64,000 nt of DNA from G965247265 sp965247265. GTDB lineage: Bacteria; Pseudomonadota; Gammaproteobacteria; UBA4575. Within the stretch, counting starts at the first letter, position 1, and every line of letters begins with the position of its first letter. The notes beneath the pieces were generated by a model. The model made no database searches. It saw only the letters and a list, made by a program, of their open reading frames with translations, and was not told the DNA's origin. A program made the position numbers and the translations under genes. The stretch covers positions 1,860,001 through 1,924,000 of the forward strand of contig OZ252002.1 of NCBI GenBank assembly GCA_965247265.1. The letters are read 5' to 3'. Positions 31,112 to 40,286 of this stretch are shown in pieces.

Positions 31112-32002
31112 CTATTGAGTTAAATCCTGAAACAGTGTCAATTCAGTTCCTTCACGAATAACAACCATTGTAATCTCATCGGCAGTGGCTAGCGTTTGTA
31201 GCGCTTTGGGACCCTTATCGGGTTGATCCAAAGGGATACCATTAAAATTGATGACAACGTCACCAGGTTGGAAGCCCAGCGCATAAAACATATCTGGATT
31301 TTTACTTGGGATGACCTTGTAGCCTTGGAATTCACCGGTTTCTTCATTTTTCTCAGGTGTAGCACGGATGAATTCAGTGAGTCGAGTTGGGTTTTTCATG
31401 ACTTCTTGGCGAAATTGCCCGAGTGATTCAAAGTCACCACGAGCCTGTGTTGCCTGTGGTTGTGGTGTGGATCGAGGCGTTGCTACAGGCTCATTTCCAA
31501 AACCCTTGGCATTCGCTTTAGGCAGGCGCAGCGTTTCCATGCGAATATCGCGCTCTAAAATAACACGGTCGGGATACACAGCATGCAATGTTGCACCACC
31601 AGGAATATCATCACCGAGTGAATAGTGTTTTACCTTGTTTGCCCCGCTTGAAATAATGGCATAGCCATATTCTTTATTACCAGCCAGGACACCTAATAAT
31701 TTTAGGTTCAGTGTTGTGTCAGGCGCGTTCTCCACTTTTTTAGATGCATTGGGTATGACTTTTCCCATGATGTGCATTTGAGCAACATTGCGATCATAGT
31801 TTGGCCGGGGTTGTGGCTTAGCAGGGTTGGTGGCTGCTGTTGGGGCTGTAGCCGTAACTGTATCGACGCCTGAATTAAAAAAGCTCAAAAATACCTTTAC
31901 CAAAGTGATAATAATTAAGGCAATTAAGGCTAGATTAACCAGACGTGGTAGCTTCGTCTCTATTTGAGGCCAAAGCGTATTAAATGAAGCCGCGAATTCC
32001 AT
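31112..32002 (-). CDS. gspC: Type II secretion system protein C
   Basis: 296 residues: short cytoplasmic start, one membrane helix (about residues 22-41), a Pro/Ala-rich linker, the HR domain that binds GspD (LNLKLLGVLAGNKEYGYAII) and a C-terminal PDZ domain (ALGFQPGDVVINFNGIPLD) thought to recognise cargo. First gene of the gsp operon; 151 bases separate it from gspD. Intact. Confidence 0.9.
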   Translation of the reverse strand: MEFAASFNTLWPQIETKLPRLVNLALIALIIITLVKVFLSFFNSGVDTVTATAPTAATNPAKPQPRPNYDRNVAQMHIMGKVIPNASKKVENAPDTTLNLKLLGVLAGNKEYGYAIISSGANKVKHYSLGDDIPGGATLHAVYPDRVILERDIRMETLRLPKANAKGFGNEPVATPRSTPQPQATQARGDFESLGQFRQEVMKNPTRLTEFIRATPEKNEETGEFQGYKVIPSKNPDMFYALGFQPGDVVINFNGIPLDQPDKGPKALQTLATADEITMVVIREGTELTLFQDLTQ

Positions 32003-32081
32003 AAAATTTAGTCGTTTGCGTCCTTATTTCCTGACTATGATTTTTCAATTAGGATTAGAGTTATAAAATGTTTCATTTTAC

Positions 32082-32111
32082 TTGACAGCAAAACCATGGT
32101 TAGCGTAACTT
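32082..32111 (+). promoter_or_regulatory. Possible sigma-70 promoter of tRNA-Glu
   Basis: TTGACA at 32082-32087 and TAACTT at 32106-32111 with an 18-base spacer, about 55 bases upstream of the tRNA. The -35 is perfect; the -10 is poor. Inference from position and match only. Confidence 0.35.
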
Positions 32112-32165
32112 GCGCCGGCTCTAATGATTAAGTATTTCCCTAACCGAGTTAACTTTTTCACTATT

Positions 32166-32241
32166 GTCCCCATCGTCTAGAGGCCTAGGACATCGCCCTT
32201 TCACGGCGACAACAGGGGTTCGAATCCCCTTGGGGACGCCA
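32166..32241 (+). tRNA. tRNA-Glu(TTC)
   Basis: 76 bases with encoded CCA. Acceptor stem GTCCCCA/TGGGGAC, anticodon loop CTTTCAC with anticodon TTC, T-arm AGGGG/CCCCT around TTCGAAT, all paired. It marks the left edge of the accessory region that extends to about 41.5 kb. Confidence 0.95.
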
Positions 32242-32347
32242 ATAAAATCAATAATTTATAATAATATCCAGCTCTATAATTCAAACACGGGTAATAAACG
32301 GGTAAATTTCCCGATTTATTATTTCTATTTCTTTAGGCATAAATCGA

Positions 32348-32578
32348 ATGACAGAGCTATTCGAAAAACTAAAATTTGAGCTCTCAAATAAGTATTACCG
32401 CTCTAGACGTAACCTAATACTGGCAAGTTCTTTCGCAATTTTTTGTCTTCTTGCGGATGTTTCTCGCAATGAGATAAGACCAGGTTTCTCAGCAGTAGCA
32501 GTGATTGGACGAGAATTTATGATTCCTGTATTTCTTATCGTAATAATTTCCTATTTCTGGTTTTGTCCTGCCCTCTAA
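32348..32578 (+). CDS. Small membrane protein, unknown, possibly truncated
   Basis: 76 residues with a charged N-terminus and two hydrophobic segments (about residues 24-35 and 57-73). No family recognised. It ends just before the IS3-family remnant, so it may be the 5' part of a longer gene cut by that insertion, but no matching 3' part was found on the other side. Confidence 0.35.
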   Translation: MTELFEKLKFELSNKYYRSRRNLILASSFAIFCLLADVSRNEIRPGFSAVAVIGREFMIPVFLIVIISYFWFCPAL

Positions 32579-32659
32579 ACTTGAATCGGTTTTGAATGCG
32601 AGACTTTCATAAATAGTCCTTCCCCAAAAGCTGGGCCAGGCTTTATGCGACATTCTGAC

Positions 32660-33776
32660 TTAAATTTGCCTGTTTTTCTGCCCGTTCCCGGTGCGCTTCA
32701 GCGAAAACTCCACCGGTGTTTTGTAACCCAGCTGGCTGTACGGCCTTTCGTGATTATGCATCTCTCTCCATCGGTAAATCTTGATCCGTGCATCGTCCAA
32801 AGACAAGCACCAGTTCCGGTTCGAACATTCCAGCCTCACACGGGCATTCAATGCCTCGATCAACGCATTGCCCGCGGGCTTTCCAGGGCGTGATAAGTCC
32901 AGCGTCACACCGTTGGCATAGGCCCACAAGTCCACTTCTTTCGACACGAACCCCAGGCCACTGTCGTCTGCTCCCTGAATCGTACGCGGGATCTCGTACT
33001 CCCGGGTAGCCCGCTCCAGGGTGTGTACCACATCATAGCCCGTATACCTGCGGCGCACCTCCATCGCAGGACTTACACGAGTAAAGTGATCCACTATCTT
33101 AACACCCTCAGCCTCTGGCCATCCAAGGTCTGGGCCGCCATACAATCCATGCTCCAGCAGTCATTCTGGAAACGGACCGGGGTAATACGTGCTTTCCGCA
33201 GTTTCTCCTGCACTCGCCGCCGTGGGCGTTTGTGCCGCACCTGCAGCCCCATCTCGCAGTACAATCGATAGACCTGCTTGCGACACTGACCGCCCACAGC
33301 CTTCCCGACGTAACAACGCATGTATGCGTAGATACCCGTACCGGGTGCGGGTGGGTCCGCGCAATGTCCCGGATCCGCTACTTCAATGCCACCTGTTCCA
33401 CCTTGCGTGACCGGTACAGCCAGGTCTATCGCGGCAAATACACCCCCTCGCAAGCCCGCCTGGCACTCACCCCAAAACCATCCATCCACCCGGCGCGCCA
33501 ACTCCCTCATGCGCGCAGGCCTTAAAGCTTTTTTCGGATCACCTCCTACAGCATGTGACGGTCCAGGCTCAAGTCCGCCACCCTCTGCTTCAATCAATGG
33601 TTCTCAACCTCCAGCTTCTTCAACCGGCGTACCTCTGAAGACGCCAATCCCCCAAACTTCTTCTTTCACCGGTAACATGTCTGCTCCGAAATCCCCACCT
33701 CCGTGACACCCATACCGCCCTCATGCTGGTGCAGCGCATAGGCAATCTGCTCCTCGCTAAACTGCGACTTCTTCAT
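32660..33776 (-). mobile_element. Degraded IS3-family insertion sequence (transposase orfA/orfB remnants)
   Basis: Read on the minus strand from the ATG at 33776, an OrfA-like start MKKSQFSEEQIAYALHQ leads to GISEQTCYR, then a TGA where the family has Trp, then KKKFGG and SSEVRRLKKLEVEN. OrfB follows in broken frames: VYRLYCEMGLQVRHKRPRRR, WSMDCMAAQTLDGQRLRVL and, in another frame, NGVTLDLSRPGKPAGNALIEALNARVR and NHERPYSQLGYKTPVEFS. The DDE integrase residues are partly lost (DDSGLGF where DNGPEF is usual). GC content is clearly above the surroundings. No terminal inverted repeats could be identified, so the element's ends are uncertain. Confidence 0.85.
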
Positions 33777-34221
33777 GCAAAAACATCCTTCCCCTACAAG
33801 GACATCTTAACGAGATTTTTCGCACTATGCCTGGTTCAGTTTACGGGGAGAAGACCAATCATCATCTTTTTCCTGTTCTTAGATTTGTGTCAGATTCTGG
33901 GTTTACCCACAAGAAGAAGCTTTTATGTTCATGGGCAGCATTACAATGCTCAAGACATACGGCCTGCACAATGGGTTTAGACCTAAATTGCCGATCACAT
34001 TTGTCAGTGATGATTGGAACGTTGTTTTCGTGTGCCTTGGTCCATGCTCCTGAATTTCGCAATAAAATTTTTCTGGGGCAATTCAGTTGTGAACAATGCC
34101 TTTTTATTTACTTTCCTCCTTGTAGCGAGTTTGCTCTGAGCTACATCCAATATTTGTGGTAGCCTTTAATATGTAAAGGTGTACAGTACACCGCACACCA
34201 ATCCGGGAAAGTCAATATATT
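33777..34221. other. Gene-free stretch between the IS remnant and the amidohydrolase
   Basis: No supported gene. Short frames on both strands have no recognisable domain. A palindrome-like ggtgtacagtacacc lies near 34176-34190, just upstream of the next gene and possibly part of its promoter region. Part of this stretch may be the outer end of the IS element. Confidence 0.4.
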
Positions 34222-35322
34222 ATGCAGATGCTACCGCTAGCTATTGCCCTAGCCGCCAGCTCTGTATTTGGCTTTGCTGGCTTTGAGGCGGATGCCGCCT
34301 CAAAAACAATTGAGATTGATGGTGAAACCGTTGCATGCGTCGACCGGACTGTGCAATCCCAGATGGCGGTTGTAGACGCCCACGTACATTTTCGCCCGTT
34401 CGGCGGCAAGGCTCTGCCGTTTGAGGAGGTAGTTCAGTATCTTGAAAAAGCTGGTGTACGATTCGTGACTGTATATGGTATCGGCCAGATGCTACCAGTG
34501 TCATCATCATGTACATACTATCTCGACTGTCCCGGAACACCGGTAATGCCTACTTTAAAGAATGACTTTTTTAACGCCGTCAATTACATCACTAAGGGTT
34601 CAGGTACGGTCCACATAACATTATCTATGAGTTTCCCAGACCTCACCCAGCCGGAAACTGTGCTCGATGGTATACGGTTGCTGGATAAGGAGTTTCCTGG
34701 GGTGTTCAAGTGGATGGGTGAAGTCAACCTGGTTAAGCAGGCGCTCTTTGGTAATCACCGTCTTGCCGTTCCCATGACTAAGATTGAGAAATGGGCACCG
34801 TTCATGGCTGAACTGCGCAAACGCGACATGCCTATCTCCATTCACTCGGACCTGGGAAGTAACGAGGAACCAACTCGTTACTTGCCTTGGATCGAAGAGG
34901 TGTTGCGTCTGTACCCTGACAACAAGATCATCTGGATGCATCTTGGTTTGTCGCGGGAACTTACCATAATCGACGTCAACAACCATATCGCGGTTCTGCA
35001 GTCGCTACTAGACCGCTATCCAAATCTGATGCTTGACATTGCTTGGCGAGTGATTGATGACAACTACTTCTCAGACCCCAAGTTACGTGTGCAGTACGTG
35101 CCGTTCCTGAACACCTACTCTGACCGCATTTTACCCGGATCAGACTTTGTTGCGTCCATCAATAAGAACTTCGAGGTGTATCAGGAGGAACTTGAAGTCA
35201 CCAGTCGGATTATCCGCTACCTCGATAACGATGCGTTCCGGAATATTGCCCTCGGCGAGAACTACTTCAGGCTGCTTGGTCTAGATGAGAAAGCACCTGT
35301 AGTGTGCTCTCGCCCTGATTGA
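34222..35322 (+). CDS. Amidohydrolase-2-type metal-dependent hydrolase, exported or membrane-anchored
   Basis: 366 residues. The N-terminus has a hydrophobic segment followed by ADAAS, consistent with a signal peptide. The TIM-barrel metal site is visible as VVDAHVHF (His54, His56), ISIHSDLG (His), IIWMHLGLS (His) and LPGSDF (Asp), the order expected for the amidohydrolase superfamily branch PF04909. Substrate unknown. Codon use is markedly more GC-rich than in the flanking chromosomal genes, and the gene lies next to an IS remnant, suggesting acquisition by transfer. Intact. Confidence 0.75.
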   Translation: MQMLPLAIALAASSVFGFAGFEADAASKTIEIDGETVACVDRTVQSQMAVVDAHVHFRPFGGKALPFEEVVQYLEKAGVRFVTVYGIGQMLPVSSSCTYYLDCPGTPVMPTLKNDFFNAVNYITKGSGTVHITLSMSFPDLTQPETVLDGIRLLDKEFPGVFKWMGEVNLVKQALFGNHRLAVPMTKIEKWAPFMAELRKRDMPISIHSDLGSNEEPTRYLPWIEEVLRLYPDNKIIWMHLGLSRELTIIDVNNHIAVLQSLLDRYPNLMLDIAWRVIDDNYFSDPKLRVQYVPFLNTYSDRILPGSDFVASINKNFEVYQEELEVTSRIIRYLDNDAFRNIALGENYFRLLGLDEKAPVVCSRPD

Positions 35323-36217
35323 AGTCGATTCACTCAAAATTGCTGCACAAGTTTGGACCCATAAACTTGCTATGTTAAATGACTGACTTGATACATCTCA
35401 TACCCACACACCCTTAAAATGATTAATATTTGTACAGATGTATAATGGCGAAAGCCGTTTAAAATCAGTCAGATAGTTGGTGGATCTCATAGGATTCGAA
35501 CCTATGACCATTGAGTTGAAAAACCATTAAATAACCCTTTAAAATTAATATCTTACAAGTTTTTTTTGATTCTTCAATACCGTGTACCGTTAATCCGCCG
35601 ATAGTCCCAGTTTTGTGGATCTTTTCGTTGTCTTTTACATAGTCAAATGGGAGTCAGCCTTGATTGTTTCGAGCCTTTGGGTCTATACCGGCCCGTATAG
35701 GATGCCCCTCTACTATTAAATCTGAAGCAGTAGTTCACTGCGTTTTTTTTGATAATGTAAAAGTTTCCACAATATGATTGATCTTCTGGCTCAAACTCTT
35801 TCCCAATACGCGTCAGTTGGCGAAACGCTAACACAGATAACGGTCCAACTTAAAGAAAGTGTGTGAAGAACGCTTTGATTTAAGCGATCGTATGCAGTCA
35901 CAGCTTGCAGAGACCAGTACAAACACAATGAACACGAAGCTTACAGAACAAGTCTGGTGATGCGGCCTCATGTCAAAGCCTCCGATCCAAAAACTTGGCG
36001 ACACCTGGCAACCGGATTTGAATTGTTGTTGCCCTATAGAGGGCCGGTGGCTGGCGAAACTCTGCGCGCCTGCATCCCCGCTATGTGGTCACTCAGGAAG
36101 TACCTTTTGTTCAACCAGAATTGCCACTGAAAAATGTTTGCTTATGAGCAATGAACCAAAATGACAGCCCTCTCACTGGCCCGCCATGTCCACACTTTAG
36201 ACACAATCATAGCAATC
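35323..36217. other. 895-base stretch without a supported gene
   Basis: Contains the tRNA 3' fragment at 35478-35522. The rest has only short unsupported frames (for example 35643-35834 minus and 35970-36164 plus) with no recognisable domains, and patches of higher GC around 35940-36180. It looks like a junction of degraded mobile DNA. Confidence 0.5.
35478..35522 (-). pseudogene. 3' half of a tRNA (orphan fragment, possible attachment-site remnant)
   Basis: Read on the minus strand: anticodon-loop-like TTTTCAA, CTCAA, variable loop TGGTC, a perfect T-stem ATAGG/CCTAT around TTCGAAT, then GAGATCC and ACCA. The expected 5' half (acceptor GGATCTC and D-arm) is missing; the DNA upstream does not pair. 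Such 3' halves are what tRNA-targeting integrases leave behind. It does not match the 3' end of the tRNA-Glu at 32166. Amino acid identity undetermined. Confidence 0.6.
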
Positions 36218-36595
36218 CTACCAATTTAACAATTCTGATTCAGTCGGTTCGATCTGAGCCGCAAGATCTGATGTAATAAATTCTAGCATTTGCGCAAGTC
36301 TTCGGCGCACAATTGAATCGTTTTTATCCAAACCTAAAGCTAATGCCTCACGGTACATAACCTCTTCACGAATTTGCTGATTAATAAGGCCTTTTAATTC
36401 GGCTTGAGAAGATAGGCGTTGCCACCTTTTTTTCCATATAGCATTCAAGCGATCGATATCTGCGATAGAGAAGATTATGCGATTGTCACTATTATTAGTA
36501 TCAACATCATTATTGATCAAAGAATATGTGACAAAAAGCAATCCTCCGATCACCAAAAAATGTAATAGCGGCTCACGCAACCATTTTTTTAACAA
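36218..36595 (-). pseudogene. Truncated membrane-anchored PpiC-like peptidyl-prolyl isomerase (N-terminal part)
   Basis: 125 residues: LREPLLHFLVIGGLLF is the typical N-terminal anchor of a family of membrane-bound SurA/PpiC-like proteins, followed by the N-terminal helical part (QLRSQAELKGLI-like, then QQIREEVMYREALALGLDKND). The parvulin domain expected after residue 150 is absent, and the frame stops at 36218. Family members are about 270-300 residues, so this is a remnant. Confidence 0.7.
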
Positions 36596-36625
36596 GCTTG
36601 TTCTCCGAAGTTAGGAGTTAATAAT

Positions 36626-36889
36626 TTAGTTGAATACTAAAATGAAAGACGACCGGCCCGCAGCGCAAGATTGCTCACCATAATAATCAATGAACATCAT
36701 TCCTTCTTTGGCGATACGATCAATATTAGGCGTGTGATAGCCCATTAAGCCTATGCTATAGGCACTGACATTGGTTTGACCAATATCATCCCCCCAGATG
36801 ACTAAGATATTAGGTTTATCTGCTGCTGACGCTGTTATTGAGAAAATTGAAACGAATAGAATTAAACACAATTTGTTTAGCGTTATCAC
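36626..36889 (-). pseudogene. Truncated sulfatase (N-terminal fragment)
   Basis: 87 residues: a Sec signal peptide ending in ASA, then KPNILVIWGDDIGQTN with the metal-binding Asp pair and GEQSCAAGRSSFI with the formylglycine motif C-x-A-x-R. Sulfatases of this type are about 500 residues; nearly all of the chain is missing. It lies directly upstream of the truncated PpiC-like gene on the same strand, suggesting one deletion event or shared decay. Confidence 0.8.
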
Positions 36890-37198
36890 AGTATCCCCCG
36901 ATGTTTATAAATAGATGAACATGTTCTTATGTTTAGTGTATATAACAACATTTTTTTCTAATGTAGTACTTATCTAAATGTAGGTAATTACTGCTAAATT
37001 TGATGTTAGTTAGAGTATTTATATAATAAATTCTTTTATATTCAGATATTAACAATAAATACTTAAATTTTTACCTTATTATTTTAATCCTACAGCTGCC
37101 AAAAGCATGTCTGTGATGAGGTGGAATATCTATGATAAATCAGAATCATAAGTATACTTAGTCGTTAAGGTTGTTGGGTTCTTAAAATAAAAATAAAA
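36890..37198. other. Intergenic region between diverging remnants
   Basis: Very AT-rich, with no gene. It should hold the promoters of the sulfatase remnant (minus) and of the AsmA-like/TAXI genes (plus). No distinct sites recognised. Confidence 0.4.
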
Positions 37199-37543
37199 AT
37201 GCAATTAGCAAATTTCAAACGACTGCGTGTCTTAATCCCTTTAGTATTTGTCACAGTACTTATAGTCGTTTCAGTTGTCGTATTTCATCCTTCGTTTCAA
37301 AGGAAAATGCTACTCGATTATGTCGTACCACATGTCAGTGCACTGAGTTTTGACCTCGTCCACATCACACCCTGGTCGATGGATATCGAAAATTTAGCCA
37401 TCGAGTATGAAGGTGGTCACTTCCAAATTGGAAAGGGTGCAATCAGATATTGTGGTTTGGTGATAAAGGGCAAGCAAAAGAGCACAGCCAATAATTTTGA
37501 TTATTCAGACAAATATAAGAACGTTATAAAAACTACCATATAA
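37199..37543 (+). pseudogene. Probable N-terminal fragment of an AsmA/TamB-like envelope protein
   Basis: 114 residues. One N-terminal membrane helix (about residues 9-28) and the segment PWSMDIENLAIEYEGGHFQIGKGAI, which resembles the start of large AsmA/YdbH-type proteins that span the periplasm. Those are many hundreds of residues long; here the frame ends after a low-complexity tail. It is 5 bases upstream of the TAXI gene. The assignment is tentative; a short intact protein of unknown function is the alternative. Confidence 0.4.
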
Positions 37544-37548
37544 GCATA

Positions 37549-38827
37549 ATGAACAAACCACTTTTAAAAGGGTACGGACTATCTATATTGCTCATTGCTG
37601 CGGGTTTTATACTTGCGTATCAATTTGTCGAACCTGCGCCGCCCAATCAATTAATTATGGCTACTGGGAGCAAAACAGGTGCCTATCATAGTTTTGGCTT
37701 GGCGTTACAAAAAGTGCTTGCAGAAGATGGCATTGAACTGGAGTTGCGAAATTCTGATGGCAGTATGGAAAATGCAATGTTCATTGCAGATGGGACTGTC
37801 GATATATCAATCATTCAGGGTGGAACGCCTTTGTCTAAAATCGATAGAGGTGAAGAAATTCGATCGCTTGGTAGTCTTTATTATGAGCCGATGTGGTTGT
37901 TTCACAAAATCAATCCACCACCACAAACCTTGCAACAGTTATCTCGTTTTCGAGTAAACAAAGGTAAAGAAGGGAGTGGAACGCTCCAACTCGTTAATGA
38001 GTTACCTAATCTGAATGATATGACCGAAGATAAGTTTTCTATGCTTGGTAATGCAGAGGCAAGTGAAGCGCTTGTAGCAGGAAAGTTAGATGCTGCATTC
38101 ATAGTAAGCGGGGAAAAGTCTAAAGATGTTCAGAAGTTATTTGCAGCCAAAGATGTTGCAATTATGGATTTTCCTCGTGCTGAAGCCTACCATTTACATC
38201 GCCGATATTTGTCAGTCCTTAAGTTACCGCCTGGTGGAATTGACATGGCAGATAATCGACCAGCTTTTGAACGCAGTCTAATTGCTGTGACTGCAGTTCT
38301 TGTTGCGCATGAAGATTTACATCCTGCGTTGGTAGATTTATTGCTGATGGCATCAAAGCGTATTGTGGATAAACCCTGGCTTGTTTAACAAAAAAGGCCA
38401 ATTTCCTTCTGGTAAATACCTATCTATTCCATTAGATAAAGATGCGGAACGAATTCATAAACGTGGACCATCATTTTTGCAACGCTATCTCCCATTTTGG
38501 GCGGCCACATTAGTGGATAGAATGATACTTATGCTAGTACCATTGATAGCAATTGTATTCCCTTTATTTAAAATTTTTCCACCTGTCTATCGTTGGCGAG
38601 TACGGTCACGTATTTATCGTTGGTATGCAGACTTGAAAAATATTGAAGTGAGACTCAATAAAGAAGAGTCAAGCAAAGATTTAATTAATGCAATTCAAGA
38701 ACTCGAAAGCGAAGTCAAGCAGGTTGAAACACCATTATCTTATTCTGATGAGCTTTATCATTTGCGCAGTCATATTGACTTGGTATATGCGCGCATTAAA
38801 GAACGCGATGAGACTGGATACTTATAA
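37549..38827 (+). pseudogene. TAXI-family TRAP transporter solute-binding protein with C-terminal membrane segment, frameshifted
   Basis: N-terminal membrane anchor, then LIMATGSKTGAYHSFGLALQKVL, the TAXI substrate-binding fold, followed after the break by a membrane helix (MILMLVPLIAIVFPLFKIF) and a coiled tail. About 426 codons when repaired; the fusion to a C-terminal membrane segment occurs in known TAXI relatives. One extra base in the CCC at 38374-38376 shifts the frame; removing it gives DKPGLFNKKGQFPSG. Ligand unknown. No TRAP membrane subunits are nearby. Confidence 0.75.
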
Positions 38828-38927
38828 GAATCTATTGAAATTAAAGTATTTAAAGTATAAAAATAGTGTCTAGTAAAAATATTTTTTACTGCAGCATAAA
38901 ACAAACAACATTTTTAAAGGATAAAAC

Positions 38928-39172
38928 ATGAGAACGTTGTTCACATTTAGCATTATTACTTTGATGCTTATTACTGGCACTGCAATTGCTGAGAAAAAGC
39001 TTACACAAAAAGGTGCTGCAACCACTCACAGTCAGGTGAGCGATTGGTTGCTGCTAGTGAAGAACGGTCAAATGCTAAAATCAAGGTAGGCGAGGGTGGT
39101 GAAGCATACAAAGGAACGCTTGACTATTGGTCTATAATAATAAGCAATCGGCTTTCAACTCACGCTAAATAA
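38928..39172 (+). pseudogene. Small exported protein of unknown function, frameshifted
   Basis: ATG at 38928 preceded by aaagg. Residues 1-21 form a signal peptide (ITGTAIAEKK). The first frame stops at about 39089, but a neighbouring frame continues ERLVAASEERSNAKIKVGE GGEAYKGTLDYW without interruption to a stop at 39170-39172, so a one-base shift near 39035 split the gene. No family recognised. Confidence 0.5.
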
Positions 39173-39251
39173 GCATTTCAAAAACTATAAATATTATCCT
39201 CGTACGTATATTATGGCATACGAGGATTCATAAATTATTGAGAAATATCGT

Positions 39252-39744
39252 ATGAGAATATTAATTTTATTATCTATGTCTGCGTTTTTATTTAGTTATG
39301 CAATAGTATCTGTAGCGCAAGATTTTTTCGTCTACCCATCAAAAGGCCAGTCATCGGAGCAAACCGAAAAAGATAAATTTGAATGTTACGGTTGGGCCAA
39401 AAATGAAACCGGATTTGATCCAATTCAAACACCGACTGCAACTCGACCGCCTCCGCAAAAAGAGCAAGAAAAAGTAGGTGCTGCAGGCGGTGCTGTTGGC
39501 GGTGCAATAGTGGGCGGAGCGATAAGCGGCCTACTAGGTGGTGATGTTGAAGCCGGTGCAGCAGCAGGTGCTGTTGGAGGCGGTTTATTTGGCGGCGTGC
39601 GTAGAAGCGGACCAAAAAAAACGTGAGGCAGCGGCCCAACAACAATGGGAACAGGAACAAATGCAAAAATATGCGGGCGGACGAAATGCCTACAATCGTG
39701 CCTATGTCGCATGTTTAGAAGCACGTGGTTACTCGGTAAAATAG
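39252..39744 (+). pseudogene. Glycine-zipper envelope protein, frameshifted
   Basis: Signal peptide (residues 1-22), a charged region, then a glycine zipper (GGAVGGAIVGGAISGLLGG, followed by GAAAGAVGGGLFGG) as in outer-membrane-associated YMGG-type proteins, and in the next frame a charged tail QKKREAAAQQQWEQEQMQ ending in CLEARGYSVK. One extra base at the GG 39609-39610 separates them. About 164 codons when repaired. Role unknown, envelope location likely. Confidence 0.7.
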
Positions 39745-39756
39745 CAGGAGAAAAAT

Positions 39757-40140
39757 ATGAATATGTCAATACGAATTTTAATAATATTGATGTTGATACT
39801 CAATACAACATTGATCCATGCCAATGAAATTGACTCCTCAAAACCTTTAGTCTGTGCAATAGTAGAAGTTATAGATTGTGGCGTGAAGGGTGATTGCGAA
39901 CCGGTTGATCCCGAATTTGTAAATTTACCCAATATTTTTAAAGTCGATACGGAAAGTAAAGTACTGCACAGTGGAGAACGCAAAACAAAAATTGATCATG
40001 TCACAAAAAATAAACAGGTAACCAGTGATGATAACAAAGCATGGTCTTTTGTGTTGTCTAACAATACAGGCAAATTTACAGGTGCCATAGCTGCCTATGA
40101 TTATGGCTTTCTCTTATTTGGATCATGCATCGTTGATTAA
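39757..40140 (+). CDS. Small exported protein of unknown function
   Basis: 127 residues with a signal peptide cleaved after residue 22 (IHANEIDSS). The mature part has four Cys residues (VCAIVEVIDCG, GDCEP, GSCIVD), which could form two disulfides in the periplasm. Follows the glycine-zipper gene by 12 bases, with a good ribosome site (aggag), so the two are probably cotranscribed. No family named. Confidence 0.6.
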   Translation: MNMSIRILIILMLILNTTLIHANEIDSSKPLVCAIVEVIDCGVKGDCEPVDPEFVNLPNIFKVDTESKVLHSGERKTKIDHVTKNKQVTSDDNKAWSFVLSNNTGKFTGAIAAYDYGFLLFGSCIVD

Positions 40141-40286
40141 TTAGATTTTTAGATCACTAGCTCATTGACCTTGAAGGTTGTTAATTTTATGTATGATGAG
40201 AGATTTTAATACTTACAGTTCATATATTTTTTACTCATTCAAATTTTGAGCTCCATGCATGAAACATTCGTTTCCAGTATGCGTTT

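Noticed and set aside
33189..33706. Plus-strand frames across the IS remnant
   Set aside because: High-GC shadow frames; transposase similarity is only on the minus strand.
32614..33800. tccttcccc motif near both ends of the IS remnant as terminal repeats
   Set aside because: The two copies are in direct, not inverted, orientation and too short to define the ends.
32166..35522. tRNA-Glu and the tRNA fragment as a matched att pair
   Set aside because: Their 3' ends differ (TTGGGGACGCCA against GAGATCCACCA), so they are not direct repeats from one integration.
35643..35834. 63-residue minus-strand frame
   Set aside because: No domain, no ribosome site, in a patch of mixed degraded DNA.
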